A DNA stretch of 64,000 bases from Cohnella laeviribosi DSM 21336 (GTDB lineage: Bacteria > Bacillota > Bacilli > Paenibacillales > Paenibacillaceae). The notes beneath the pieces are model-generated. The model made no database searches, had not been told where the DNA came from, and worked only from the letters and a program-made list of their open reading frames with translations. The position numbers and the translations under genes were made by a program. The stretch is from the NCBI RefSeq assembly GCF_000378425.1, contig NZ_KB899813.1, positions 1 through 64,000 of the forward strand, written 5' to 3'. This document shows, piece by piece, positions 18,567 through 27,975 of the stretch (its first letter is position 1; each line of letters begins with the position of its first letter).

Positions 18567-20099
18567 ATGAAAAAACGAACATTGATTTCGATCCTGTTGA
18601 CGGCGGTATTGGCCGTATCCGCGCTGGCCGGATGCTCGTCGAAGGGCGGGGACAAAGCGGAAAACGGAAAAAATGCGTCGCCCTCGTCTGATCAGACGAC
18701 CGTGAAGGCGTTCATTATGGGAGGCGCGACGTTCCCTGACGGGGAGGATATCAACCACAATCCGTGGATAACGATGCTCCGCGAGGAAACGGGAGTCGAC
18801 CTGCAGATCCAATACGGACCCGCGGCCGCCGACGAATATATGAACAAGCTGAATCTGATGCTTGCGTCAGGCGATATTCCCGACCTGTTCATCATTCCCA
18901 GCGCCAATCAAAGCTGGCTGATGGACAATGCGAAGCTTGGCGCCATCATGCGGCTTGACGGCAAGCTGGATGCGTACGCGAACTTAATGAATGCGGTTTA
19001 TCCCGAAGCATGGGACGCGGTTACCTACAACGGCGGCATTTACGGCGTGCCCGTGCTGGCCGACGGGAATTCGGCGACGGATAACGTCTATATCCGCAAA
19101 GACTGGCTGGATAAGCTGAAGCTGGACGTGCCGAAAACGCTGGACGAGTTCGTAAAGGTAGCCAAAGCGTTTAAAGAGCAGGATCCGGACGGCAACGGAA
19201 AGGCCGATACGCTGGGCCTCATCGCTTACGACAACATGCTGGCCTGGTCGAGCCTGTTCGGCGCTTTCGGGGTCATTCCCGGCTACTGGGTGGAAAAGAA
19301 CGGTACGCTCGTTCCGGCGGACATCCAGCCCGAAATGAAGGACGCCCTTGCCTACATTCATCAGCTCTTTGCCGACAAAGTGCTGGATAACGAATGGCCG
19401 ATCACGAAGAAGGCGGCTTACGAGGAGAAAGTGGCCAACGGGAAGGCGGGCTTGTACGAGGGCAGCTGGGCGGCCGCGCGCAGCGAAATTCAAACCAGCC
19501 GGCAGAACGATCCGAAGGCCGATTGGATCGCCATCGCTCCGCCGGTCGGACCCGGAGGCAAACAGGGCGTCTTCGGCGGGCCCAAGTACAAATCGATTAT
19601 CGCCATCTCCAGCAAGGCCAAAAACGTCGACGCGATTTTGAAACTGCTCGATTGGCAGGCCGTGCCGGAGAACCGCGACAAATTCGTTTTCGGCTTCGGT
19701 CAATACGGCGAAAATTTCATGTATACGAAGAAAAACGGCTCTATCGAGCTCAATTTCGACAACCACAACAAATACGGCTACCGCCAGCAGCTCATGTTTA
19801 TGCAGCCTAAGGAACTGAACGAACAAAAAATGGAAGCGCTCGGACCGCAGTTCAAGCTGAACGACATGATCAAGCTGTCGATCCAGTACGGCATTCCGAA
19901 CGCCTTCACCGGGGCGCCGACCCCTTCCATGGTGGAAAACCAGAGCGCTTTGGACAAATTGCGCCAGGAGACGTTCACGAAGATCATCATCGGCGAGCTG
20001 CCCGTCAGCGCGTTCGACGATTTCGTCGCGAGCTACAAGGCGAAAGGCGGAGACAAAATCATGAAAGAGGTGGCGGACTGGTACGCAGAGAAGAAATAA
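18567..20099 (+). CDS. Extracellular solute-binding lipoprotein (LplA-like, amino-sugar locus)
   Basis: A 510-residue binding protein. The lipoprotein signal ends in LAGC (Cys at about residue 23) and is followed by a Lys/Gly/Ser linker. The mature protein is the large SBP type usual with LplBC-like permeases (DIPDLFIIPS, YGVPVLADGNSATDNVYIRKDWLDKL). GGGAGGG precedes the ATG. It closes the importer gene set and is followed by the two-component system, the usual arrangement for YesMN-regulated importers. Confidence 0.88.
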   Translation: MKKRTLISILLTAVLAVSALAGCSSKGGDKAENGKNASPSSDQTTVKAFIMGGATFPDGEDINHNPWITMLREETGVDLQIQYGPAAADEYMNKLNLMLASGDIPDLFIIPSANQSWLMDNAKLGAIMRLDGKLDAYANLMNAVYPEAWDAVTYNGGIYGVPVLADGNSATDNVYIRKDWLDKLKLDVPKTLDEFVKVAKAFKEQDPDGNGKADTLGLIAYDNMLAWSSLFGAFGVIPGYWVEKNGTLVPADIQPEMKDALAYIHQLFADKVLDNEWPITKKAAYEEKVANGKAGLYEGSWAAARSEIQTSRQNDPKADWIAIAPPVGPGGKQGVFGGPKYKSIIAISSKAKNVDAILKLLDWQAVPENRDKFVFGFGQYGENFMYTKKNGSIELNFDNHNKYGYRQQLMFMQPKELNEQKMEALGPQFKLNDMIKLSIQYGIPNAFTGAPTPSMVENQSALDKLRQETFTKIIIGELPVSAFDDFVASYKAKGGDKIMKEVADWYAEKK

Positions 20100-20139
20100 T
20101 AGAATAGCAACAAAATGACAAAGCGAAGCGGTGAGCGGC

Positions 20140-21960
20140 ATGAAGAATGGGGGATCCCGGCTCAAAACAACCACGATCAAGGGACGGTTTGTCCGCATCG
20201 TCCTCGGCAACCTGATTCTTTTTGCCGTCGTGACCTTCTCGCTGATGAGCTGGTTCCAATCGGTCCTGGAGAAGAAAATCGGAGATTCGGCGCTGCAATC
20301 CGTACGGACGGTGGCGGGGAATATCGACGTTTACCTGAAAAACGTCATCCGTCTCTCCGATTCGATCGTGGCCGATTCGGAACTGCAGAACTTGCTGAAG
20401 GAGAACCAGAGCTTCGACGCGACAAGACCGGTATGGACCATGATCGAGGCTTTGAAGCAGCTTAAAGGGTACTCCGTGGCCAACGAGTTTATTTACTCGA
20501 TCGGCATTTACAGCCCGGACTCCCGGAAAATGCTGACGACCGCGGACGGCATCTATACGCTGCCGGAAGGAGCGCAGCCCGACTGGCTGGACACGGTGCG
20601 CCAATACAGGGATTCGCCTTATATCGGAAGCGGTCTGATGTATGCGGTTCCTTCGTTTTCGCAGGAAAACCGGGCGTCGACCTTCAGCGTCGCCAGAAGA
20701 ATGCGGACCGGGAACAGGGCCGAGCATGTGCTGTTGTTGAACAGCGACAAAAGCGTGCTGGGCAAAATGATCGGCGATGTCGACGGCATTGAAGGCACCG
20801 GCATCGTCGTCACCGACGAACGCGGCGGCACGGTATATGCGGCGGGCAACCCCGATGTCGGGGCGGCCGACTTGACCCGCATCCCCTTTAAGGAAGAGGA
20901 GGAAGCGGGCAAACTGCGGGGCGTCGAACTGAACGGCAAAACCTTTTTCGTGATTCGCCAGCGGTCGGACGTTTCGGGCTGGACGGTATCCCTCGTCATG
21001 CCGAAGTCGGCCGTCTTCAGCGACGTAACGGTCATGAAGCATACCGTTCTGGCTCTGCTCGCCTTGTTGTCGGTATTTTCTCTGCTGCTGTTTGCCTTGC
21101 TGTACGTGCAGCTGTCGCAGCCGATCAAGCGGCTGATGAACGGAATGCTGCGGGTGGAAAAAGGGCTTCCCTTCGTTCCGATTCCGATCCGCCGCATGGA
21201 TGAGCTCGGTTATTTGCAGCAACGTTTTAACCAAATGGTCGCCAACGAGCAGCAGATGCGAAAGCAGATTTATTCGGAGAAGCTGCACAAAAAAGAAATC
21301 GAGTTGAAATTTTTGCAGTCGCAGGTCAATCCGCATTTTCTCTACAATACGCTCGATTCGATTTATTGGGTGGCGCTGGGGAGCGGAGTGGACGAAATCG
21401 GTTCGCTCGTTCTGGATTTATCGCGATTTTTTCGAATCAGCTTAAGCAGAGGGAAGGACTTCATCACCGTTTCGGAAACGCTTGAGCATCTGCGATGCTA
21501 TCTTCGCATTCAGCAGTTCCGCCATATGGATAAATTCGAAGTCGTCTGGGACGTCGATCCTTCCCTGCTGGATGTCAAAATCATGAAGCTGATGCTTCAG
21601 CCTGTCGTCGAGAATGCGATTGTGCACGGGTTGGAAGCGGTGGCCGGCACCTGCATGCTGCAAGTCGGCATCAAGCGGTCGGGCGAGTTTCTGCAGTGCT
21701 TCGTCTCCGATACGGGAGTCGGCATCGAAGCGGACAAACTGCGCGAGCTGTGGGCGGAAATTCGCGAGGAGGGGGAAAGCGGCAACAAGACCTACGGGCT
21801 AAAGAACTTGTACCAGCGTCTGCATATCGTGTACGGGGACGACATGCGCTTTTCGATCGAAAGCGAGGCCGGCAGGGGAACCAAAGTGACGATCATGATC
21901 CACTTGAACCGATTGGAGAGATCGACAGATGCTTATGAAAGCCATCATCGTGGAGGATGA
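20140..21960 (+). CDS. YesM-type membrane sensor histidine kinase
   Basis: A 606-residue sensor kinase. A membrane span near residues 18-40, an extracellular dCache-like region (about 40-285), a second span (about 290-315) and a HAMP domain come first. The His-kinase region with the YesM signature LQSQVNPHFLYNTLDS follows (phospho-acceptor His about 404), then an HATPase domain (PVVENAIVHG, TGVGIEADK). The ATG at 20140 has a GGTGAG nearby; a GTG at 20131 is possible. The 3' end overlaps the response-regulator gene by 32 bases. It probably senses a sugar or ligand-loaded binding protein and controls the surrounding amino-sugar operon. Confidence 0.88.
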   Translation: MKNGGSRLKTTTIKGRFVRIVLGNLILFAVVTFSLMSWFQSVLEKKIGDSALQSVRTVAGNIDVYLKNVIRLSDSIVADSELQNLLKENQSFDATRPVWTMIEALKQLKGYSVANEFIYSIGIYSPDSRKMLTTADGIYTLPEGAQPDWLDTVRQYRDSPYIGSGLMYAVPSFSQENRASTFSVARRMRTGNRAEHVLLLNSDKSVLGKMIGDVDGIEGTGIVVTDERGGTVYAAGNPDVGAADLTRIPFKEEEEAGKLRGVELNGKTFFVIRQRSDVSGWTVSLVMPKSAVFSDVTVMKHTVLALLALLSVFSLLLFALLYVQLSQPIKRLMNGMLRVEKGLPFVPIPIRRMDELGYLQQRFNQMVANEQQMRKQIYSEKLHKKEIELKFLQSQVNPHFLYNTLDSIYWVALGSGVDEIGSLVLDLSRFFRISLSRGKDFITVSETLEHLRCYLRIQQFRHMDKFEVVWDVDPSLLDVKIMKLMLQPVVENAIVHGLEAVAGTCMLQVGIKRSGEFLQCFVSDTGVGIEADKLRELWAEIREEGESGNKTYGLKNLYQRLHIVYGDDMRFSIESEAGRGTKVTIMIHLNRLERSTDAYESHHRGG

Positions 21961-23524
21961 ACCGAGAGTGCGCAAAGGTCTTTCCGAGATGGTCGACTGG
22001 AAGGACATCGGCTTCGATCTGGTGGGGACGGCGGCAAACGGAAAGGAAGGGCTGGAGCTGTTCGATCGCACAAGCCCCGATCTGATTATTTGCGACATCC
22101 GAATGCCCGTTATGGACGGGTTGGCCATGGCCGAGGCGGTGCTGGAGCGGAAACCGGGCGTACGGATTGTGATCTTAAGCGGATATGACGAGTTCGAATA
22201 TGCGCAGCGCTGCCTGTACCTTGGGGTCAAATCGTATTTGCTCAAGCCGGTCGGAAAAGCCCAACTGGAGGAGGAGCTCCTTAAGCTGCGCGGTGACTGG
22301 CTGAAGGACCTGGAGGAGCACAACGTCGCGGCCGCCTTTATGGATAAGCTCAGAACGCATCTGCCCGTGCTCCGCACGGCGTTTCTGGAGGAATGGCTGA
22401 ACGGTCAGGATCGGATAGACCGGGTAGCGCTGCAGGAGAACTTCGCGTTTCTGGATATCCCCTTCAATCCGGATTGGAGGACGTCGGTGGCGATGTTCGA
22501 GCTGGATGTGGAAGAGGGCAAGTATTCCCCCAACGATATTCGCCTGCTGCAGTTCGGCATGCAGAACATCGCCGAGGAACTGCTTGACGGCAGAGGAATC
22601 GTCTATGCGAGAGGAAACGGCCAAACCGTAGCGCTGTATCAGACGGATCGGTCCGCGGATGCGGACCGGTTTATGACGTGGGTCGAGCAAACCAAGCGTG
22701 AAATCGCCCGCTACTTGAAGTCGACCGTTACCGTCGGGATCGGATCTGCGGCCGCGGAAGCGGAAGATGTGCCGAAGCAGTTCAAAGCCGCGCTGCATGC
22801 GCTGCGTTTGAAATGGACGGTCGGTCCGGGCGTCATTCTGCACGAAGGCTTGGTGCTGCCGCGCTCGGACCGGGGAATCTGCTTGAACGAAGCGGATCGC
22901 GAGCTTGTGATTCACTGCGTGGAAACGGGAGACCGGAAGCGGCTGGAGGAGCTGCTGCTGCGCTACTTCCATCCGGATCCGGCGTCCGAGCTGCCGAGAC
23001 GGAATCTGCGGGAGGTCGCGTTCCAGTTCGCCGGGCTATACGCCTCGCTGGTGCAGCGCTTGGGAAAAACGCTGGACGAAACGCTGTCGGAAGACGAGAT
23101 GATGCGTTATCGCGAGCCCGAACGGTTTCGCGGCGCGGAGGACATGCGGATTTGGTGGACCGACCGGTTCGTTGCGCTCTGTTCTTATTTTGAAGGCTTC
23201 CGCACCGACCAGAAGGCGAAGCTGGTGAAAAGCATCGAAGCGTTCGTGGAGGAACGCATCATGGACAATATCAGCCGCGAAGAAGCGGCGCGCCACGTGC
23301 ATATCAATGTGTCGTATTTGAGCCGCATTTTTAAAGAGGCGACGGGAGAATCGTTCTCCGATTACGTGCTTCGCAAAAAAATCGAGAAGGCCATTCATCT
23401 GTTGAAGGACGACGACGCGATGGTTTACGAGGTGGCCGATCGGCTCGGCTATAAAGACCCAAGCTATTTTGCGAGAATATTCAAAAAATACACCGGAAAA
23501 ACGCCTTCGGATTTTCAAAAGTAG
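21929..23524 (+). CDS. YesN/AraC-type response regulator
   Basis: A 531-residue regulator with a CheY-like receiver (acidic pair near residues 9-11, phospho-Asp 56 in ICDIRMP), a long middle domain and a C-terminal AraC DNA-binding domain. The AraC domain carries two helix-turn-helix motifs (EEAARHVHINVSYLSRIFKEATG, about residue 450; and VYEVADRLGYKDPSYFARIFKKYTG at the end). GGAGAG lies 8 bases before the ATG. Partner of the preceding kinase. Targets are inferred to be the promoters of this locus. Confidence 0.9.
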   Translation: MLMKAIIVEDEPRVRKGLSEMVDWKDIGFDLVGTAANGKEGLELFDRTSPDLIICDIRMPVMDGLAMAEAVLERKPGVRIVILSGYDEFEYAQRCLYLGVKSYLLKPVGKAQLEEELLKLRGDWLKDLEEHNVAAAFMDKLRTHLPVLRTAFLEEWLNGQDRIDRVALQENFAFLDIPFNPDWRTSVAMFELDVEEGKYSPNDIRLLQFGMQNIAEELLDGRGIVYARGNGQTVALYQTDRSADADRFMTWVEQTKREIARYLKSTVTVGIGSAAAEAEDVPKQFKAALHALRLKWTVGPGVILHEGLVLPRSDRGICLNEADRELVIHCVETGDRKRLEELLLRYFHPDPASELPRRNLREVAFQFAGLYASLVQRLGKTLDETLSEDEMMRYREPERFRGAEDMRIWWTDRFVALCSYFEGFRTDQKAKLVKSIEAFVEERIMDNISREEAARHVHINVSYLSRIFKEATGESFSDYVLRKKIEKAIHLLKDDDAMVYEVADRLGYKDPSYFARIFKKYTGKTPSDFQK

Positions 23525-23539
23525 GGAGGAACGCGGAGC

Positions 23540-25102
23540 GTGAGAGGGACCGAAGCGAAAGCCGACGTTGTGATCGTCGGCGCAAGCACGGGCGGATGCG
23601 CGGCGGCGCTGGCTGCGGCGGAAGCGGGAAAAACCGTGATATTAACGGAAGAGAGCGATTGGATCGGCGGCCAATTGACGAGTCAGGCCGTGCCGCCGGA
23701 CGAACATCCGTGGATCGAGCAGTACGGCTGCACGCTGTCCTACCGCAAATTCAGGGAAGGCGTCCGCTCTTATTATAAGCGGCATTTCCCGTTGACGGAG
23801 TCAGCCGCCTTCAAGCCGCTGTTCAATCCCGGCAACGCCATTGTAAGCCGTATCAGCCACGAGCCCCGCGCCGCGCTGGCTGTACTGGAAGCGATGCTCG
23901 CTCCTTACGTGCACAGCGGAACCGTCACCGTCGTCAAGGGAGTCAGGCCTGTGGCCGCCGAAACGGACGGCGACCGGGTGCGGGCCGTTACCTTGGAGCA
24001 TGTGGACGACGGTACGAGGCTGACCGTAACCGGCGCTTATTTTTTGGACGCGACGGATTGCGGCGACCTGCTTCCGCTGGCCGGCGCGGAATACGTCACC
24101 GGCGCCGAATCCGCCGCGGAGACGGGGGAGCCCCATGCGGTCGACGGACCCGCCATGCCGCATGACATGCAGGCTTTCACCTATTGCTTTGCCATGGACT
24201 ATATAGAAGGCGAAGATCATACGATCGAACGTCCGGAGCAGTACGATTTCTGGCGCGCCTACCGCGCCGACTTCTGGCCGGCGCCTCAGCTCAGCTGGCA
24301 TTCGCCGAGCCCCCGCACGCATGAGCCCGTGGAATATGTCTTGTTTCCGCACGGCGATACATTTTCATTATGGCGTTATCGCCGGATTCTCGACCGGTCG
24401 CATTTCCGGCCCGGCTTATTCGCAAGCGATATTACGGTGGTCAACTGGCCGCAGAACGATTACTGGCTGGGACCGATTATCGATGTGACGCCCGAGGAGC
24501 GGAAAGCTCATCTGGAGGCCGCGAAGCAGCTCAGCTTGTCGCTGCTCTATTGGATGCAGACGGAAGCTCCGCGGCCCGACGGAAAGCTCGGGTACCCGGG
24601 TTTGCGGCTCAGGAAGGATGTCGTCGGCACCCGGGACGGCCTTGCGAAAATGCCTTACATCCGCGAATCCCGGCGAATCCGCGCCGAATTTACGGTGCTT
24701 GAGCAGCATATCAGTCCCGAGATCCGCGGGGAATCCGGAGCGCAAACGTTCGACGACAGCGTCGGGATCGGTTTTTATCATATCGATTTGCATCCGAGCT
24801 CGGGGGGACGCAACTACATCGACATTCCGTCTCTGCCGTTTCAAATTCCGCTCGGCTCGCTCATCCCGGTGCGGCTGATCAATTTGCTGCCGGCCTGCAA
24901 AAATATCGGCACGACGCATATCACCAACGGCTGCTACAGGCTTCATCCCGTCGAGTGGAACGTCGGGGAGGCTGCGGGGGCGCTGGCGGCGTTCTGTCTG
25001 GATGAGGGCGTCATCCCGAAAGAAGTGCGTCTTGACAAGGAACGGCTGGAATCGTTCCAGCGCCGGCTTGTCAACCGCGGCGTCGAGCTGTCGTGGCCGT
25101 AA
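23540..25102 (+). CDS. FAD-dependent oxidoreductase (FAD_oxidored family)
   Basis: A 520-residue flavoprotein with an N-terminal Rossmann motif ([26 protein letters not shown]) and the [10 protein letters not shown] segment that follows FAD binding in this family. Start is GTG with a GGGAGGA upstream. It lies 16 bases after the response regulator within the same run of genes. Members occur widely in Paenibacillus and Planctomycetes glycan loci, but their substrate is generally unknown. Oxidation of a sugar or release of a modified sugar together with the two following Gfo/Idh proteins is possible. Confidence 0.75.
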   Translation: MRGTEAKADVVIVGASTGGCAAALAAAEAGKTVILTEESDWIGGQLTSQAVPPDEHPWIEQYGCTLSYRKFREGVRSYYKRHFPLTESAAFKPLFNPGNAIVSRISHEPRAALAVLEAMLAPYVHSGTVTVVKGVRPVAAETDGDRVRAVTLEHVDDGTRLTVTGAYFLDATDCGDLLPLAGAEYVTGAESAAETGEPHAVDGPAMPHDMQAFTYCFAMDYIEGEDHTIERPEQYDFWRAYRADFWPAPQLSWHSPSPRTHEPVEYVLFPHGDTFSLWRYRRILDRSHFRPGLFASDITVVNWPQNDYWLGPIIDVTPEERKAHLEAAKQLSLSLLYWMQTEAPRPDGKLGYPGLRLRKDVVGTRDGLAKMPYIRESRRIRAEFTVLEQHISPEIRGESGAQTFDDSVGIGFYHIDLHPSSGGRNYIDIPSLPFQIPLGSLIPVRLINLLPACKNIGTTHITNGCYRLHPVEWNVGEAAGALAAFCLDEGVIPKEVRLDKERLESFQRRLVNRGVELSWP

Positions 25103-25170
25103 GGCCGTGCGGCGATTCGCCCGCCGGATGGGCGGGCCGTAAATCGCAGAATCGCGAGGAGGTATGTGCG

Positions 25171-26172
25171 TTGAGAGTATCCATTATCGGGTGCGGAACT
25201 ATGGGAATCACCTACGCGAAAAACTTGGCCTCGATGGAAGAGGCCGATCTCGCGGGGGTATGCGACATCGATGCGGCGAGGGCGGAAGAGGCGGCGAAAG
25301 CCGGCGGAACCCGCGCTTATTCGGATTACAAGGCCATGCTGGAGATGGAAAATCCGGATGTCGTGTGCGTCTGCTTGCCGACGTATCTGCATAAGCGGAC
25401 CGTCATCGAGCTGGCGCAGCTCGGCAAACACATCATCTGTGAAAAGCCGATCGGCCTGACGCTGGAGGAAGCGGACGCGATGATCGAGGCGTGCCGGGAA
25501 AACGGCGTGCGTCTGTTCGTCGGGCATGTCGTTCGCTTTTTCCCGAATTATGCGGATGCGGCCGGGCAAATCGCCCGCGGGGAAACCGGCGGCCCGGGCG
25601 TGGCGCATTTGAAACGGTACGGCAGCTATCCGCAGGGCAACGGGCAATGGTATCACGACCGCAACAAAAGCGGCGGCGTCATTATGGATTTGATGATCCA
25701 CGATATCGATTTCGTCCGTTCCGTATACGGGGAAGCGGACGCCGTATATGCCGCAAAGGCGCAAGCCGGCGGCGAAGATCCGTTCGAATTCGCCATGGTC
25801 ACCATCCGTTTCCGCAACGGGGCGATCGCCAATCTGACCGCGTATTGGGGGTATCCGGGGCCGTTTACGACGGAGGCGGAATTCGCCGGCAGCCAAGGGG
25901 TGCTTCGCCTCGGCAGCGAATCTTCCCGTTCCCTGATCGTGACGAGCAAGGAAAAGGGACCGGAAGGGAAGGCGGCGGTGCAGGTGCCGCAAAGTCCGAT
26001 GAGGCACGATCCTTATTATCGCGAGCTAAAGCATTTCCTGGATTGCATCCGCGACGGTTCCGAACCGCTCGTTACCGCGGAGGACGCCAGAGCCGCGCTG
26101 GAAATCGCGCTTGCCGCGGAACGGTCGTGCCAAACCGGCCAACCTGTGGCCATAGGAGGAAAAAGGGCATGA
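25171..26172 (+). CDS. Gfo/Idh/MocA-family oxidoreductase (first copy)
   Basis: A 333-residue NAD(P)-binding dehydrogenase with an N-terminal Rossmann fold (VSIIGCGTMGITYAKNL), the conserved catalytic-region motif CEKPIGL (about residue 93) and C-terminal alpha/beta domain (GGVIMDLMIHDID). The TTG at 25171 is chosen because a GAGGAGGT lies 7 bases upstream; the open frame extends 26 codons further without a ribosome binding site. It overlaps the next Gfo/Idh gene by 4 bases (ATGA). Substrate unknown; likely a sugar or sugar derivative of the amino-sugar pathway. Confidence 0.85.
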   Translation: MRVSIIGCGTMGITYAKNLASMEEADLAGVCDIDAARAEEAAKAGGTRAYSDYKAMLEMENPDVVCVCLPTYLHKRTVIELAQLGKHIICEKPIGLTLEEADAMIEACRENGVRLFVGHVVRFFPNYADAAGQIARGETGGPGVAHLKRYGSYPQGNGQWYHDRNKSGGVIMDLMIHDIDFVRSVYGEADAVYAAKAQAGGEDPFEFAMVTIRFRNGAIANLTAYWGYPGPFTTEAEFAGSQGVLRLGSESSRSLIVTSKEKGPEGKAAVQVPQSPMRHDPYYRELKHFLDCIRDGSEPLVTAEDARAALEIALAAERSCQTGQPVAIGGKRA

Positions 26173-27179
26173 AAGCCAAACTGAAAGTCGGAATGATCAG
26201 CTTTGCGCATATGCATGCGGCTTCCTATTTGCAAGCGCTGCTTGCGCGCAAGGACGTGGATCTCGTCGGCATTGCGGACGAGAACCGGGAGCGCGTCCGG
26301 CCTTTCCTGGAGCGCTACGGTCTGGCCTACTACGAAGATGCCGGCAAGCTGCTCGCCGCGGACGTCGATGCGGTCGTCATCTGCTCGGAGAACGTTCGCC
26401 ACGCGCCGCTTACGGTGCAGGCGGCTCAGGCCGGCAAACATGTGCTGTGCGAAAAGCCGCTCGGCATTTCCGAAGCGCAGATGCGGGAAATGATTGAAGC
26501 CTGCCGCGCAAACGGCGTTCAACTGATGACCGCTTTTCCGTGCCGTTATCTGGCCTCCGTGATCGAAGCCAAGGCGGCCGTGGACCGCGGCGACATCGGG
26601 CGGATCGTCGCCGTCAAAGGCACTAACCGGGGGACGATGCCCGGAGGCTGGTTTGCCGACCGCAGCTTGTCCGGAGGAGGAGCGGTGCTCGATCATACGG
26701 TTCATGTGATGGATCTGATGAACTGGTTTCTGAACAGCGAACCGGAAGAAGTCTTTGCGTATGCGGCGACCTTGTTTCACCGCGAGCCGATTGACGATGC
26801 CGGTATGGTTCACGTCAAGTTCCGCAACGGGGTGATCGCGGTGCTCGACCCGAGCTGGTCCCGGCCTGCGGCGTTCCCGACCTGGGGCGATGTCACCATG
26901 GAGCTGATCGGCACGAAGGGCACCTTGTTCGTCGACGCGTTCGCCCAAAAGAACGAAATTTACAATAATGAGCGGATGAAGCCGAGCTGGAGCTATTGGG
27001 GCGATTCGATGGACGACCGTTTGATCGAGGCGTTCGTCCTGGCGCTGCGCGAAGGCAGGAGCGTCCCCATTACCGGGGAGGACGGCTTCCGCTCCGCCCG
27101 GGTGGCGCTGGCCGCTTACGCGTCGGCGCAGCAAGGAAAGCCGGTCAGGCTTGCGCCATGGGACCGGACAGACGGATGA
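26169..27179 (+). CDS. Gfo/Idh/MocA-family oxidoreductase (second copy)
   Basis: A 336-residue paralogue of the preceding gene, with GMISFAHMHAASYL in place of the usual glycine-rich GxGxxG loop and the CEKPLGI motif (about residue 100). The loop lacks the typical third glycine, which may alter cofactor use. The start ATG overlaps the previous stop (ATGA) with AGGAGG 11 bases upstream. Sequence divergence between the two copies is large, so they probably act on different intermediates. Confidence 0.83.
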   Translation: MKAKLKVGMISFAHMHAASYLQALLARKDVDLVGIADENRERVRPFLERYGLAYYEDAGKLLAADVDAVVICSENVRHAPLTVQAAQAGKHVLCEKPLGISEAQMREMIEACRANGVQLMTAFPCRYLASVIEAKAAVDRGDIGRIVAVKGTNRGTMPGGWFADRSLSGGGAVLDHTVHVMDLMNWFLNSEPEEVFAYAATLFHREPIDDAGMVHVKFRNGVIAVLDPSWSRPAAFPTWGDVTMELIGTKGTLFVDAFAQKNEIYNNERMKPSWSYWGDSMDDRLIEAFVLALREGRSVPITGEDGFRSARVALAAYASAQQGKPVRLAPWDRTDG

Positions 27180-27195
27180 GAAATGGGGAGACGGC

Positions 27196-27975
27196 ATGGA
27201 ACTCGAACCGGTACTAAAGCGGCGTAAAGACCGCCTGCATATTGAAGTTTACGATAACCGCCGGGCGATGGGGGAGGCGGCGGCCAAGCGGATCGCCGCC
27301 CTGATGCGGAAGCTTTTGGCCGAGCAGGACGAAGTGCGGATGGTGTTCGCGGCCGCCCCGTCCCAGAACGAAATGCTGGAAGCCCTGGTCCGGGAGCCGG
27401 ATGTGGAATGGCCGCGGGTCACCGGCTTTCATATGGATGAATATATCGGCCTGGACGAACACGCTCCCGAGCGGTTTTCCGCCTTTTTGACAAACAAGCT
27501 GTTTTCGCGGGTGCCGTTCCGGGAAGTGCATCTCCTTCGCGGACACGCTCCCGACGAAGCGGCCGAAGCGGCCCGCTACGCCGGGCTGCTGAAGCAAGGC
27601 CCGATCGATATCGTCTGTCTGGGCGTCGGCGAGAACGGCCACATCGCCTTTAACGACCCTCCCGTTGCCGATTTTCAAGATCCGCTGCTGGTCAAGAAGG
27701 TGGAGCTGGATCTCCTTTGCCGGCAGCAGCAAGTCAACGACGGCTGTTTCCCGGATTTGGCTTCGGTGCCGACGCATGCCCTTACGTTAACGGTGCCGGC
27801 TTTGACAAGCGGCAAGCACCTGTTCTGCATCGTTCCCGGCAAGCGGAAGCGGGAGGCGGTCCGCCGCATGCTCTCCGGGACCGTGACGACGGCATGTCCC
27901 GCCTCCATATTGACGGTTCATCCGTCCTGCACGCTCTTTTGCGATCGGGACGCTTACGGAGGGGAGGAGGGATGA
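27196..27975 (+). CDS. nagB: Glucosamine-6-phosphate deaminase-like protein
   Basis: A 259-residue protein of the NagB/RpiA/PGL-like family, inferred to convert glucosamine-6-phosphate to fructose-6-phosphate and ammonia. Active-site landmarks match NagB: FHMDEYIGL (Asp general base, about residue 77) and GVGENGHIAFNDP (His about 145). NagB usually has FNEP at the latter site, so this is a somewhat divergent member. The ATG at 27196 has GGGGAGA upstream. Its stop overlaps the nagA start by 4 bases, the classic nagBA coupling. Confidence 0.8.
   Translation: MELEPVLKRRKDRLHIEVYDNRRAMGEAAAKRIAALMRKLLAEQDEVRMVFAAAPSQNEMLEALVREPDVEWPRVTGFHMDEYIGLDEHAPERFSAFLTNKLFSRVPFREVHLLRGHAPDEAAEAARYAGLLKQGPIDIVCLGVGENGHIAFNDPPVADFQDPLLVKKVELDLLCRQQQVNDGCFPDLASVPTHALTLTVPALTSGKHLFCIVPGKRKREAVRRMLSGTVTTACPASILTVHPSCTLFCDRDAYGGEEG

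Noticed and set aside
25491-27179. A 562-codon open frame over the two Gfo/Idh genes
   Set aside because: The upstream half is a frame shadow of the first oxidoreductase. The real second gene starts at 26169 with AGGAGG and an ATGA overlap.
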